Shown: positions 36,292-45,949 of the stretch, piece by piece
Layout: each line of letters begins with the position of its first letter
Position numbering within the stretch: position 1 is the stretch's first letter
Source: Bacillota bacterium
GTDB lineage: Bacteria > Bacillota > Clostridia > Caldicoprobacterales > Xylanivirgaceae
Length of the DNA: 64,000 nucleotides
NCBI GenBank assembly: GCA_023621995.1
Contig: JAMOAB010000029.1
Coordinates: 62,001 to 126,000 of the forward strand
Reading direction: 5' to 3'
Notes under the pieces: model-generated
The model's database searches: none
What the model was told of the DNA's origin: nothing
What the model saw: only the letters and a program-made list of their open reading frames with translations
Program-made: the position numbers and the translations under genes

Positions 36292-37407
36292 ATGAAATTA
36301 TTTAAGAAATTTTCGATATATAATACACAGCTTACAGAAAAGAAAAATAGACGGAAGAAGATAGGAATTATATTTTTATCTTTAGCAATGATTATAATAA
36401 CTGGTGTTTTAGGGATTGATATTATACTAGATAGACGTGAGACGAGTATGGCAGCTGATAATTCAATTGGCTTAGAAGTAGAAGAGCATGACGAAAACCA
36501 GAGTAACACAGATGACAAAGTAGGTCAATCAGAAAATCAAATGACAGAGAAAGATATAACGGCTAATCAAGGTGATGATGGTTCTGAATATTATACAGTA
36601 CCCCAAAATAATGATAAAGATGATGAAATAGAGAATAAGAGCGATGAAGAGCCCTTAGCTCAGGGTGGAAATGCCGACCCCACAGGGGAAGAGGCAGATG
36701 GGGATGAAAGAGTTATAGATGAAGGAGAGTCAGTTCAGGGCTCTGCCCAATCTGTTCAAAGAATATATAATTCTGTGGTGCCGCCACATATTTTGCTCTC
36801 TGCAAAAGATAGGGGTAATAAAAAGATTGTATACCTTACATTTGATGATGGTCCTACCCCTAAAGTTACGCCTCAAGTATTAGATATATTGAAGGAAGAA
36901 GGAGTTAAGGCTACTTTTTTTGTCATAGGAAGCTTAGCAGAGGAAAATAGAGACCTTATAAAAAGGGCGGCAGAAGAGGGACATGTAGTGGCAAATCACA
37001 GTTATTCACATAACTATGAAGCCATATATTCGAGTGTAGATTCATTCATGGATGAGATAGAACGGACAGACAATCTTTTAAGGGATATAATAGGAGATGA
37101 ATATGAGGGCAGGTATGTAAGGTTACCAGGGGGTGGATTTGGATCTAAATATGATCTATATAAGGCAACACTCCTACAAAACGGGTATAGCTATATAGCA
37201 TGGAATACGGTGACAAATGACGCGGTAGAGCGAAACGCTACAGCTGAAGGGCTGTTTAAAAATTTTAAGGATACGTTAAATGGTAATGATTTTTCGGTGG
37301 TTCTAATGCACGACGGAGCCGCTCAGAAGGAAACTCCCCAATCTTTACGCCTTATAATTGACTATCTAAAAAGAGAGGGCTATGAGTTTAGAACATTTGA
37401 TGAATAA
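36292..37407 (+). CDS. Membrane-anchored polysaccharide deacetylase (NodB family)
   Basis: The 371-residue protein has a basic cytosolic start, a membrane helix at about 22-44, a long acidic, low-complexity linker (about 55-155), and a NodB deacetylase domain from about 178. The motifs are TFDDGPTP (Asp185-Asp186), the zinc pair NHSYSH (His236, His240), RLPGGGF, and HDG near the end. Such enzymes remove acetyl groups from peptidoglycan or other cell-surface sugars. The two-component genes begin 31 bases downstream. Confidence 0.93.
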   Translation: MKLFKKFSIYNTQLTEKKNRRKKIGIIFLSLAMIIITGVLGIDIILDRRETSMAADNSIGLEVEEHDENQSNTDDKVGQSENQMTEKDITANQGDDGSEYYTVPQNNDKDDEIENKSDEEPLAQGGNADPTGEEADGDERVIDEGESVQGSAQSVQRIYNSVVPPHILLSAKDRGNKKIVYLTFDDGPTPKVTPQVLDILKEEGVKATFFVIGSLAEENRDLIKRAAEEGHVVANHSYSHNYEAIYSSVDSFMDEIERTDNLLRDIIGDEYEGRYVRLPGGGFGSKYDLYKATLLQNGYSYIAWNTVTNDAVERNATAEGLFKNFKDTLNGNDFSVVLMHDGAAQKETPQSLRLIIDYLKREGYEFRTFDE

Positions 37408-37438
37408 TGTGCTATAATATCAGGTGGAGTGATGACAT

Positions 37439-38137
37439 ATGGCAGGTAAGATAGTTATAGTAGAAGATGAGAGCTCTATAAGGGGCTTTATTAGGATAAA
37501 TTTCCAAAGAAATGGATATACAGTTTTTGAAGCAGAGACCGGGGAAGAGGGTATAGAAATAGTAAGGCAGGAGCATCCTGATATTGTAATATTAGATATC
37601 ATGCTTCCGGGTATGGATGGATTTGAGGTATGTAGAATCCTGAGAGAAGAGTTTCCTCTCCTCGGTATAATTATGCTTACTGCTAGAAATTTAGATATGG
37701 ATAGAATAATGGGACTTGAATTTGGTGCCGATGATTATGTAGTAAAGCCATTCAATCCTATGGAATTAGTGCTCCGTGTGGAGGCACTGGCACGTAGGAT
37801 GGGAAAGACTTTTGATAGAGATGGAGATAGGGTTTTAAAAAGTGGCCCGTTTACACTAGATACTTATTCTCAAAAATTTTATAAGGGCGAGGAAGAGATA
37901 GATGTGACTCCGAAGGAATATCTTATACTTAAGTTATTCATGGAAAATCCGTATAAAGCTTTTAGTCGGGACGAGATATTAGATGAAGTATGGGGTTATG
38001 ACTATGTGGGAGACACTAAGATAATAGATGTAAATATACGTAGACTTAGAAGAAAGATTGAGGACTATCCATCAAGCCCAAAGTTTATTGAAACTATCTG
38101 GGGAGTTGGATACAGATGGAAGGGGTCTAATAGTTGA
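37439..38137 (+). CDS. OmpR/PhoB family response regulator
   Basis: The 232-residue regulator has a receiver domain with acidic pair EDE near residue 9-11, phospho-acceptor Asp53 in ILDIMLPGMDG, the T and K of the switch (MLTAR, DYVVKPF), and a winged-helix DNA-binding domain (about 130-230) with VTPKEYLILKLFMENP and RRLRRKIEDYP. It overlaps the histidine kinase gene by four bases. It may bind the CTGTAAC repeats at 36206, which is an inference. Confidence 0.95.
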   Translation: MAGKIVIVEDESSIRGFIRINFQRNGYTVFEAETGEEGIEIVRQEHPDIVILDIMLPGMDGFEVCRILREEFPLLGIIMLTARNLDMDRIMGLEFGADDYVVKPFNPMELVLRVEALARRMGKTFDRDGDRVLKSGPFTLDTYSQKFYKGEEEIDVTPKEYLILKLFMENPYKAFSRDEILDEVWGYDYVGDTKIIDVNIRRLRRKIEDYPSSPKFIETIWGVGYRWKGSNS

Positions 38138-39540
38138 AAAGGACTCAAAAAAGCATTAAGACAAGGCTCATATACAGTTTTGTATGTATAGTACTTATAA
38201 GCGTAACCATACTTGAGGTAATTCTCATATCCCTTGTTCGTCGGTATTATTATGATAATTTGGAGGAAATACTTACCAATCAGATAAAGGTATCGGCAGA
38301 TTTTTATGTTCGTTATTTTTCGAGCTCATCATTGGACGACAATATAATCGATAATATAGATGTGTTTTGGCGACAGACTGGAGCGCAGGTTCAGATTATA
38401 AACTCCTCAGGTGAACTTATAATGGATTCCATAGGTTATATGCCTGAGGATAATAGAATAGATGTGAATGATGTAAAGAAGGCATTGGATGGTGAAAAGG
38501 GTAGATGGATAGGGAGTGTGCCCTATGATGATACTAAGGTTATGGCAGTTGCGTATCCTCTTATGAGCGATGATGATGTAATAGGTGTCATAAGGTTTAT
38601 ATCTTCTCTTCGGGAGGTAAATAAGGAGATCAAGAATATATCTCTGATATTTATATCTATAGGTATAATTGTGGTAATGCTTGCAGTTATGGTTAGCATA
38701 TTTGTGGCTGATAGTATAATAGTACCGCTTCGCAATATAACCCATGTGGCGAGTAAAATGGCAGCAGGAAATTTCAATATAAGGAGTAGGAAACACTATG
38801 ACGATGAGATAGGTAAACTGTCTGATACATTGAACTATATGGCAGAGGAGATAGTAAAAAAGGACAGCTTAAAAAACGAATTTATATCATCGGTATCCCA
38901 TGAGCTTAGGACCCCTCTTACCTCTATAAAGGGTTGGGCAGCAACGTTAAACGGAGGCGATCTTGATGACAAAGAACTATTGAAAGATGGGCTTGCTATT
39001 ATAGAGAAGGAGAGTGATAGGTTGACAGCTATGGTGGAAGAACTTCTAGACTTCTCTAGGTTTACTTCGGGCAAGATGACTCTAAAAATTCAAGATAGGA
39101 ATATAAATGACGTTATTGAATATGTAAAAAATCATATGAGTCCTCTGGCATATAGGAATAACCTCAACTTTTATGTAGAATATGGAGAGGATCTGCCTAC
39201 GATAAGCATAGATGAGGATAGAATAAAACAGGTGTTTATAAATATACTTGATAACGCATTTAAGTTCACTCCCCAAGGGAATGATGTGATGATTAAGACT
39301 TGGTATGAGGATGGATATGTGAATATAGCCATAGTGGATACAGGATGTGGTATAGATGAGGACGATCTTCCCAAGGTCAAAGAAAAATTCTTCAAAGGGA
39401 AGAACAGTAAATCACAGCATGGCATAGGCCTTTCAATATGTGATGAGATAGTGACTCTACATGGTGGTATCTTGGATATAGATAGTAAATTAGGTTGTGG
39501 TACTACAGTAACTGTTAGACTACCTGTGTCTGAGCAGTGA
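38134..39540 (+). CDS. Sensor histidine kinase
   Basis: The 468-residue kinase has two membrane helices (about 12-32 and 167-190) flanking an extracellular sensor, a HAMP linker, the H-box SSVSHELRTPLTSIKGW with phospho-acceptor His256, and an ATPase domain with N box NILDNAFKFTP, G1 DTGCGI and G2 GIGLSI. The order is that of PhoR/WalK-like kinases. A TTG start overlaps the end of the regulator gene (TTGA). It is followed by a lipoprotein gene that may modulate it. Confidence 0.95.
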   Translation: MKRTQKSIKTRLIYSFVCIVLISVTILEVILISLVRRYYYDNLEEILTNQIKVSADFYVRYFSSSSLDDNIIDNIDVFWRQTGAQVQIINSSGELIMDSIGYMPEDNRIDVNDVKKALDGEKGRWIGSVPYDDTKVMAVAYPLMSDDDVIGVIRFISSLREVNKEIKNISLIFISIGIIVVMLAVMVSIFVADSIIVPLRNITHVASKMAAGNFNIRSRKHYDDEIGKLSDTLNYMAEEIVKKDSLKNEFISSVSHELRTPLTSIKGWAATLNGGDLDDKELLKDGLAIIEKESDRLTAMVEELLDFSRFTSGKMTLKIQDRNINDVIEYVKNHMSPLAYRNNLNFYVEYGEDLPTISIDEDRIKQVFINILDNAFKFTPQGNDVMIKTWYEDGYVNIAIVDTGCGIDEDDLPKVKEKFFKGKNSKSQHGIGLSICDEIVTLHGGILDIDSKLGCGTTVTVRLPVSEQ

Positions 39541-39564
39541 AGCTTATGGGAGGTAAAGGGATCA

Positions 39565-41109
39565 ATGTCTAACAAAAGATGGATTTTAGCTATATTGATA
39601 ACCATGGTAGTACTCATACAAGGTTGTACAAATATACCTGTTGAGACAGGTGAGAAAATTGTACCGCCCAATAATAGGCATATCCCTCTTGAGGGGACAT
39701 GGCGTGTCATAAAAAGATTAGATATAGAGATAATGCCGGAAGATAATAGCACAGGAGATGATGCTATAATAGATAGTCTTGTTTCTTTTACAGCAAGTGA
39801 AGCAGTATTTGGGAGTGACAGGGCTTCCGACATTCAATATAAGATAAGACGTGTCAGGGCAAATGACTTTTTTCTTTATCAATATAAAGTAACAGCAGAG
39901 GATTTGGGCATACACAATGAAAAGATAGATGTAGTATCGGTCAGTTCCAAAAACAAACCCTTTTATGAGTTTATAAAATTAGATGATAATAATATTATCA
40001 CATTTATAGATAATAGTTTTTATATGCTGACAAAGCAGTCAGATGAATGCGATGTCCTAACCTATGATGAAAATCCTGATATGAGTAGACTACATGTCGA
40101 AAATAATAGTTACGATGATGATTTTCTGCACTCAGGCGTTCTCCTAGGCTTAAAGAGGGTATCTGGTTCTTCCGATGGGAATTATGATATAATTTATAGG
40201 ACTCTGTGGATCAGATCAGAAAATAGGAGTGTCTATCCTATTCTTGGAGTGTCAAATTTGTTTGCACCAAGGAAGACAGGGTTCTGGGAGATAGGGTCTG
40301 TAAGCAATAAAGCAGATGGATTTATATATGACATTTTATATGCCCACCCTAGTTTTTTATACGATAACCCAAGTTTAGAAGTTGATTTGTCGCTAGAGTC
40401 TGCCAATGAGTTTGCTCAAATGCCTAGGGATAGTCATCTAAGAAGGCATATAAGATATGTAGGAAATGACTACATAGCAGTCGAGGTCATAAGTATGACA
40501 GACAATTCTTCCCATATCAATCGTGTCTATCAAGTATTACCGATAGATAATATACAAAATAGTAGAGGTATAAAGATATCAGACATAAGCGGAGAGGAAG
40601 GACGTAATGCATTCTTCAATTCGATCCAATCTAGCTTAGAGGTAAAGAATATGAGGCAGATTGATGTGCTGGACAATGAGCCCAGTGAAGAGAATTTCAC
40701 CGTTGCAAGGCGAAATGGCCATTGGATAATGAGGGGAAGGATTAGATATAAAGATACTAATAATATCAACGAATATTTAGATTTTAATATAAATATAATT
40801 CCACCTACTAAACTAGTCAACTATGATGAGCTATGTATATCATGGAATAGTATAAAAGCAAAGTTACCAAGTGCCATTGACGCATATACATCGCCTAATA
40901 AGGACATACTTATAGCTTTAGATATAGACAATATATATGTATATAGCATACATGAGAATGAACTGTCCGACAAACCCATATGCAAGATACCATTACATGA
41001 AGGAGAAGAAGTTGTAATGGCCGAGTGGGCAACAGGGGCATATGTTGAGAGATGGGATAAATGTTTCAAAGCAAAAAAGCCTATAGAAATTGATACACAA
41101 GAAAAGTAA
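39565..41109 (+). CDS. Uncharacterised lipoprotein downstream of a two-component system
   Basis: I do not recognise this 514-residue protein. It has a lipoprotein signal ending in LIQGC (Cys21), then two roughly similar acidic, beta-rich halves without known motifs. It lies 24 bases after the kinase gene and its end overlaps the upstream part of the asparaginase frame, so it belongs to the regulator-kinase operon. By position it may be an outer-surface partner of the kinase, but nothing in the sequence proves this. Confidence 0.75.
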   Translation: MSNKRWILAILITMVVLIQGCTNIPVETGEKIVPPNNRHIPLEGTWRVIKRLDIEIMPEDNSTGDDAIIDSLVSFTASEAVFGSDRASDIQYKIRRVRANDFFLYQYKVTAEDLGIHNEKIDVVSVSSKNKPFYEFIKLDDNNIITFIDNSFYMLTKQSDECDVLTYDENPDMSRLHVENNSYDDDFLHSGVLLGLKRVSGSSDGNYDIIYRTLWIRSENRSVYPILGVSNLFAPRKTGFWEIGSVSNKADGFIYDILYAHPSFLYDNPSLEVDLSLESANEFAQMPRDSHLRRHIRYVGNDYIAVEVISMTDNSSHINRVYQVLPIDNIQNSRGIKISDISGEEGRNAFFNSIQSSLEVKNMRQIDVLDNEPSEENFTVARRNGHWIMRGRIRYKDTNNINEYLDFNINIIPPTKLVNYDELCISWNSIKAKLPSAIDAYTSPNKDILIALDIDNIYVYSIHENELSDKPICKIPLHEGEEVVMAEWATGAYVERWDKCFKAKKPIEIDTQEK

Positions 41110-41131
41110 AAGAGTAAGGAGGAATCTGTCT

Positions 41132-42124
41132 ATGGATGAAATTTTAGTAGAAGAATATAGAGGTAATGTATTGGAGAATTATCATAGTGGTCATATATGT
41201 GGAGTAGGATATGATGGTACAGTAAAATATAGCGTGGGAGATCCCTATCATGTGACATATATGCGTTCATGTGCAAAGCCCATTCAAGTGCTTCCCGTAA
41301 TAGAGAGAAGGTTGGATGAAGAGTTTGGCTATAGCGATAGAGAGACTACCATACTTGCTGCCTCCCATATGGGTGAGGCGTTTCATGTTGAAGCTGTTGA
41401 ATCCATTATGGGCAAGTTAGGGGTAAAAGAAGACGATCTAGTCATGTTACCTACTTATCCCGGGAATGAAAAAGCCAAAGATTCACTCTTACGTGCCAAT
41501 ATGCCTCCTAGACGTGTATACCATAACTGTTCAGGAAAACATATGGGTATACTTACTCTTTGCAAGGGAATGGGCCTATCTATAGAGAACTATTGGGAGT
41601 TAGAACATCCTGCTCAGCAGGAAATACTGAAGCATATATCTATTATGGGTGACTACCCAATAGAGGACATAGAAATAGGCATAGATGGTTGTGGCGTACC
41701 TGTATTTGCTATGCCACTTACATGTCTTGCAAAGGCATATTTAAAGCTTGCTTGTCCTGAACTCATAGAAGATGGGGAAATAAAGAGGGCAGCCGAAAAG
41801 ATATCTAAGCTCATGAATGAGTACGGCGAGATGATAGGCGGTACTCGTACCCTGTGTACTACTCTTTTAGAAGATGACAATATTGTAGCCAAAGGTGGAG
41901 CCCAAGGTGTATATTGTTTTGCCCTTAGAAATGAAAAAATGGGATTTGCCATCAAGATAATGGATGGAACTCAGGACTGTTGGCCCATTATAATTGCGTC
42001 CCTACTTGAAAAGATAGACTATAATAATACTGAGACGATAGATAGATTATATAGACTTTTCCCAACTGATATAGTAAATGATAATGATACTGTGGTAGGC
42101 AAAAAGCTTGCTGTATTTAAATAA
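41132..42124 (+). CDS. Asparaginase (Asparaginase II / AnsX-like family)
   Basis: The 330-residue protein matches the Asparaginase_II family (plant-pathogen and Rhizobium type, unrelated to AnsA/AnsB): EYRGNVLENYHSGHICG, YMRSCAKPIQVLPVI, AASHMGEAFHVEAVESI, NCSGKHMGIL and GIDGCGVPVFAMPL with conserved Cys/Ser. It should hydrolyse asparagine to aspartate in the cytosol. The open frame begins at 41090, but AAGGAGG at 41116 fits the ATG at 41132. It is the last gene of the two-component operon. Confidence 0.9.
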   Translation: MDEILVEEYRGNVLENYHSGHICGVGYDGTVKYSVGDPYHVTYMRSCAKPIQVLPVIERRLDEEFGYSDRETTILAASHMGEAFHVEAVESIMGKLGVKEDDLVMLPTYPGNEKAKDSLLRANMPPRRVYHNCSGKHMGILTLCKGMGLSIENYWELEHPAQQEILKHISIMGDYPIEDIEIGIDGCGVPVFAMPLTCLAKAYLKLACPELIEDGEIKRAAEKISKLMNEYGEMIGGTRTLCTTLLEDDNIVAKGGAQGVYCFALRNEKMGFAIKIMDGTQDCWPIIIASLLEKIDYNNTETIDRLYRLFPTDIVNDNDTVVGKKLAVFK

Positions 42125-42235
42125 AAATCTTCCTTTTTAGTCTATATAATATTCACCTATTTTTTTAGATAAACATATAATGTACTAGACACGAGATAGA
42201 TTATAGACATAAAAGATTAAAAAGGAGGTATAAGT

Positions 42236-42415
42236 ATGGGTTTTTGTGGAAGAGGCGATGACAGTTTATTGTTTTTCTTTCTACTCCTAGTAATATTCTT
42301 CTGTAATTGTGGTCTATTTAAATCTGGGTCTGAGCTTCTATTCTTCTTCCTCATATTGGTAACATTATTTGGTGGAGGAAGTCTGTTCAGAGGATTTGGA
42401 GTAGTAGAAGGCTAA
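42236..42415 (+). CDS. Small hydrophobic protein of unknown function
   Basis: This 59-residue ORF has a strong AAAAAGGAGG site and encodes two hydrophobic stretches (LLFFFLLLVIFFCNCGLF and ELLFFFLILVTLFGGG) joined by a short polar turn, with a glycine-rich tail. Its size and composition resemble small membrane proteins of spore-formers. It is preceded by an AT-rich region and closed by its own terminator, so it is probably a separate gene. Confidence 0.75.
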   Translation: MGFCGRGDDSLLFFFLLLVIFFCNCGLFKSGSELLFFFLILVTLFGGGSLFRGFGVVEG

Positions 42416-42432
42416 TAGAGAACTGATAGAAG

Positions 42433-42460
42433 GAGCTGCCTATCTGTGGGCAGCTCTTTT
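42433..42460 (+). terminator. Terminator after the small hydrophobic gene
   Basis: GAGCTGCC pairs with GGCAGCTC around an eight-base loop, followed by TTTT. Confidence 0.8.
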
Positions 42461-42619
42461 ACATATGTTGTGAACATACATAGATGATTATTATTAATGC
42501 TATAAATAAATTGATGAAATTATACATAGATATTAAACTTAATAGGTGGATATTTTCGTGTTAAACTTAAATAATTATAGGATAAGAATACATTATAAAA
42601 ATAAGTGGAGGATGAAAAT

Positions 42620-43729
42620 ATGAGAGTATTATTTCTTTCGGTGACGGCAGGGTATGGCCATCATCAAGCTGCAAATGTTCTAATAGAATACTTAAGAGAT
42701 AAAGGTGTAAATTGCAAAATGATCGATACATTCGAATATATAAACCCCATATTAAGCGAATCCATTGCAAAGGGATATCTTATATCTACAAAGTTTACGC
42801 CAGCAGTATATGGAAAGTTTTATCGCCTTGCCGATAAAGAAGAGGGCGGCGAATCTGGCAAATTCTCGATGATACGCCTGACGAATTCCATATTATCTAA
42901 GAAACTTATTAATCTATTGACAGATTATAATCCAGATGTCATAGTGTGTACCCATGTATTTCCTGCTCAAATAGTAACTCAAATTAGGCAAAAGAGGATA
43001 TATCATAAGACTATAGGAATAATTACCGATTTTACTGTTCATCCATTTTGGGAAGAGACTGATATTGATTACTACATTACGGCAAGTGACCAATTAGATT
43101 ATCAAGTTATGAAAAAAGGGATTGATGGATCTAAGATAGTGGCTATGGGAATACCTATCAATAGGAAGTTTGCCACAAAGATGAGCAGTAAAGACGCCAG
43201 AACCCTGTTAGGCATAGAAAACAAAACAACTGTATTAGTTATGAGTGGAAGTATGGGCTACGGTGATGTTGTGGAAAATATAATGAGGTTAGATAGAATG
43301 GATATGGACTTTCAGATAATTTCGGTATGCGGAAATAATAAGTCATTAAAGACACAGATAGATGATTTAGAGATTAGAAAGAAGATATATAACTTTGGTT
43401 TTGTAGATAACATAGATGTGCTCATGGATGCTGCCGACTGTATAATAACAAAACCAGGAGGACTTACTTCATCGGAAGCTTTGGCAAAGGGTATTCCCAT
43501 GATATTATCTCATCCTATACCAGGGCAGGAAGACAGAAATGTAGAGTTCCTTGTAAACAATGGAGTAGCCATGTATACAAGTGATACTTATCCTATAGAT
43601 GAAGCTGTATATCAGTTACTCAGTTCAAAATGGAGAAGTCAGCTTATAAAAAAAGCCATGACTAAAATAGGCAAGCCCAATTCTACAAGGGATGTGGGAA
43701 ATTTTATTATAAAACTTGCTAAGGAGTAA
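42620..43729 (+). CDS. UgtP/MGDG-synthase-like glycosyltransferase
   Basis: The 369-residue enzyme belongs to the family of processive diacylglycerol glucosyltransferases and plant MGDG synthases. Markers are GYGHHQAANVLIEYL in the acceptor domain, IGIITDFTVHPFWEE, and KPGGLTSSEALAKGIPMILSHPIPGQE for nucleotide-sugar binding. It should make glycolipid at the inner membrane surface. The frame opens at a GTG at 42605 that overlaps the GTGGAGGA site; the ATG at 42620 is the likely start. Confidence 0.9.
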   Translation: MRVLFLSVTAGYGHHQAANVLIEYLRDKGVNCKMIDTFEYINPILSESIAKGYLISTKFTPAVYGKFYRLADKEEGGESGKFSMIRLTNSILSKKLINLLTDYNPDVIVCTHVFPAQIVTQIRQKRIYHKTIGIITDFTVHPFWEETDIDYYITASDQLDYQVMKKGIDGSKIVAMGIPINRKFATKMSSKDARTLLGIENKTTVLVMSGSMGYGDVVENIMRLDRMDMDFQIISVCGNNKSLKTQIDDLEIRKKIYNFGFVDNIDVLMDAADCIITKPGGLTSSEALAKGIPMILSHPIPGQEDRNVEFLVNNGVAMYTSDTYPIDEAVYQLLSSKWRSQLIKKAMTKIGKPNSTRDVGNFIIKLAKE

Positions 43730-43793
43730 CCACACTTTCATATTATCCATAATATACAATGGATAGTATTTATATGGAAAGTTGGTGAATGAT

Positions 43794-44030
43794 ATGGGGA
43801 ATGGTTGGTATAGAGAAAGGCCCCTCCTTGCAGTGGGATCGGTTGGTCCTGAGGTAGAGATGTTGCAGCGGATATTGCTCAGCATAGGATATGATCCAGG
43901 GCCAATAGACGGTATATTTGGTCCATTGACTCAAAGGGCAGTAATGGAATTTCAAAGGGATAATGGTCTTATACCTGATGGTATTGTGGGACCCAAAACC
44001 TATGCAGTGTTAGATTTGGTATATCCATAG
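43794..44030 (+). CDS. Small peptidoglycan-binding domain protein
   Basis: The 78-residue protein is essentially one PG_binding_1 domain (GSVGPEVEMLQRILLSIGYDPG, DGIFGPLTQRAVMEFQRDNGL, DGIVGPKTY). It has no signal peptide or catalytic domain. A GGTGA site fits the ATG at 43794 rather than the TTG at 43782. It may work in the spore or mother-cell envelope. It is convergent with aroC across a bidirectional terminator. Confidence 0.85.
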   Translation: MGNGWYRERPLLAVGSVGPEVEMLQRILLSIGYDPGPIDGIFGPLTQRAVMEFQRDNGLIPDGIVGPKTYAVLDLVYP

Positions 44031-44074
44031 ATATATAAGGTGCTGGATCTTTTGATCCAGCACCTTATATATCT
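44029..44074. terminator. Bidirectional terminator between the PG-binding gene and aroC
   Basis: Two exact 21-base arms (AGATATATAAGGTGCTGGATC and its complement) flank a TTTT loop. It overlaps the stop of the PG-binding gene and reaches the stop of aroC. Confidence 0.85.
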
Positions 44075-44075
44075 T

Positions 44076-45176
44076 CTATAATAGAGCTTTTTTTATGAGA
44101 TCAATATTAGATAATACATGCTGGAAGAGAAGATCTACTAGCGTAATGGCTGTCATTGCCTCTACCACAGGCACGACTCTAGGTACTATGCAGGGATCAT
44201 GTCGTCCCTTGACCTGTATGCAAGTGTTTTTCATATCTTTGGTAATGGTCTTTTGAGGAAGAGATATTGAAGGGGTAGGCTTGAAGGCAATCCTAAATGT
44301 TATAGGGCTTCCATCGCTTATCCCTCCACCTATACCTCCAGAGTGATTTGTACATTTTTTCACCATACCCTCTCTTGTTACCATATAGTTATCATTTGCT
44401 TCACTACCTCTCATGGTAGAGAGGGTATATCCGGTTCCAAATTCTATACTTCTAGCAGCTCCAATGGACATAATCGCCTTAGATAGTACAGCTTCTAGCT
44501 TATTAAATACTGGCTCACCTACCCCGGCAGGTAAATTGTGGATAGTACACTCTACTACTCCTCCTATCGAGTCGCCATCAGTCCTCATGGACTCTATAAG
44601 CTCTTCCGCCTGTATAGCGGCTTTATTATCAGGCATACGGACGGCATTTTTATATATGATGTCTTTATCAAAGTTTCCCATATCTATACAGATCTTCCCT
44701 ATGGAATATGTATAGGCTGTGATTTGAACACCAAATTCGGAGAGGATTTTTTTAGCAATGGCACCGGCGGCCACCCGGGCTACTGTTTCCCTTCCTGACG
44801 AGCGTCCTCCGCCCCTAAAATCTCTGAAACCATATTTTTGGTCGTAGGAAAAATCGGCATGCCCTGGTCTATATATGTGTTTTATATCATCATAATCGTG
44901 TGAACGTTCATCAGTGTTGTATATTATTAGTGAAATGGGTGTACCTGTAGTCCTTCCCTCAAAAACTCCAGATAATATGTCGACACTGTCATCCTCTTGC
45001 CTCGATGTATATATACTATGGGCTCCTGGTTTTCGTTTATCCAGCTCCCTTTGGATATCTTGAATAGATAGCGGGATACCGGCAGGACATCCATCTATGA
45101 CAACTCCAAGTGCTCTCCCATGGGATTCTCCCCAAGTAGATATTGTAAAATGTTTTCCAAATATAGAACCAGACAT
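44076..45176 (-). CDS. aroC: Chorismate synthase
   Basis: AroC makes chorismate from EPSP with reduced FMN, the last common step of aromatic biosynthesis. The 366-residue protein has the family signatures [38 protein letters not shown] and the C-terminal [17 protein letters not shown]. Length is normal. The ATG has an AGGAGG site. It is isolated from other aro genes in the window. Confidence 0.97.
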   Translation of the reverse strand: MSGSIFGKHFTISTWGESHGRALGVVIDGCPAGIPLSIQDIQRELDKRKPGAHSIYTSRQEDDSVDILSGVFEGRTTGTPISLIIYNTDERSHDYDDIKHIYRPGHADFSYDQKYGFRDFRGGGRSSGRETVARVAAGAIAKKILSEFGVQITAYTYSIGKICIDMGNFDKDIIYKNAVRMPDNKAAIQAEELIESMRTDGDSIGGVVECTIHNLPAGVGEPVFNKLEAVLSKAIMSIGAARSIEFGTGYTLSTMRGSEANDNYMVTREGMVKKCTNHSGGIGGGISDGSPITFRIAFKPTPSISLPQKTITKDMKNTCIQVKGRHDPCIVPRVVPVVEAMTAITLVDLLFQHVLSNIDLIKKALL

Positions 45177-45405
45177 AACTACCTCCTAAAAATTCTATTA
45201 TGAACATTTGAGTTCAATATTAAAAATTAGCTTAAGTTTTGAATAATTCTATTAGCTTGTTTTTATTATTGATAGTGGCTCTTTTTATATAGACATTTTA
45301 TCATCAGTTTATATATGTGTCTATCTAGTTTTAAGTGTCTTTGCCTTCATTGTGTAATATAGCAAGGTTTTATATTATTATAAATTTGAGATTTTTATTA
45401 GATAC

Positions 45406-45434
45406 TTGCCATATGGATGTTAAAATAGTAAAAT
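45406..45434 (+). promoter_or_regulatory. Promoter of the cheX-acpS-nnr operon
   Basis: TTGCCA and TAAAAT are 17 bases apart, 47 bases before the cheX start. The rest of the 304-base divergent gap (45177-45480) holds only AT-rich sequence. Confidence 0.6.
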
Positions 45435-45480
45435 AGTCTTATTCGTATTAAACTTTAAACTAATATGGAGGTTATGGCAG

Positions 45481-45945
45481 ATGAAGGCGGAATATATAAA
45501 TCCATTTCTTGAAGCAACAATGACAGTTATGAATTCGCTATGTGGTGTAGATACCAAATTTGACAATGTGTATATAAGGGAGGCGTCTTATACAGTCTCT
45601 GACCTTATAATAATCATTGGTGTGACAGGTAAGGTAAGGGGTCAGGCCATACTTTCAATGGGTGAAGATACAGCTAAATCCATTGCATCCTATATGATGG
45701 GAGGAATACCAGTTGAAAGTATAGATGCTATGGCAAAGAGTGCAATAGGTGAGCTTGGCAATATGATAATGGGCAACACATGTTCTATTTTTTATGGCAG
45801 AGGTATAGCCATTGACATAACCCCTCCTACAATTCTAACAGGAGAGAAGGTAGAGATAAGCAATAAATTCAAGACACTTTGTATCCCTGCAACTCTTGGA
45901 GAGTTTGGGACTATGGAGATTGGCGTATCCGCTGAAGAGGTGTAG
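45481..45945 (+). CDS. CheX-like chemotaxis phosphatase
   Basis: The 154-residue protein has the CheX/FliY phosphatase fold with the E-x2-N catalytic motif in ELGNMIMGN (Glu91, Asn94). CheX dephosphorylates CheY~P. Length matches CheX. No other chemotaxis or flagellar gene is in the window; it is upstream of acpS with a four-base gap, so its target may be a stand-alone regulator. Confidence 0.87.
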   Translation: MKAEYINPFLEATMTVMNSLCGVDTKFDNVYIREASYTVSDLIIIIGVTGKVRGQAILSMGEDTAKSIASYMMGGIPVESIDAMAKSAIGELGNMIMGNTCSIFYGRGIAIDITPPTILTGEKVEISNKFKTLCIPATLGEFGTMEIGVSAEEV

Positions 45946-45949
45946 ATAG

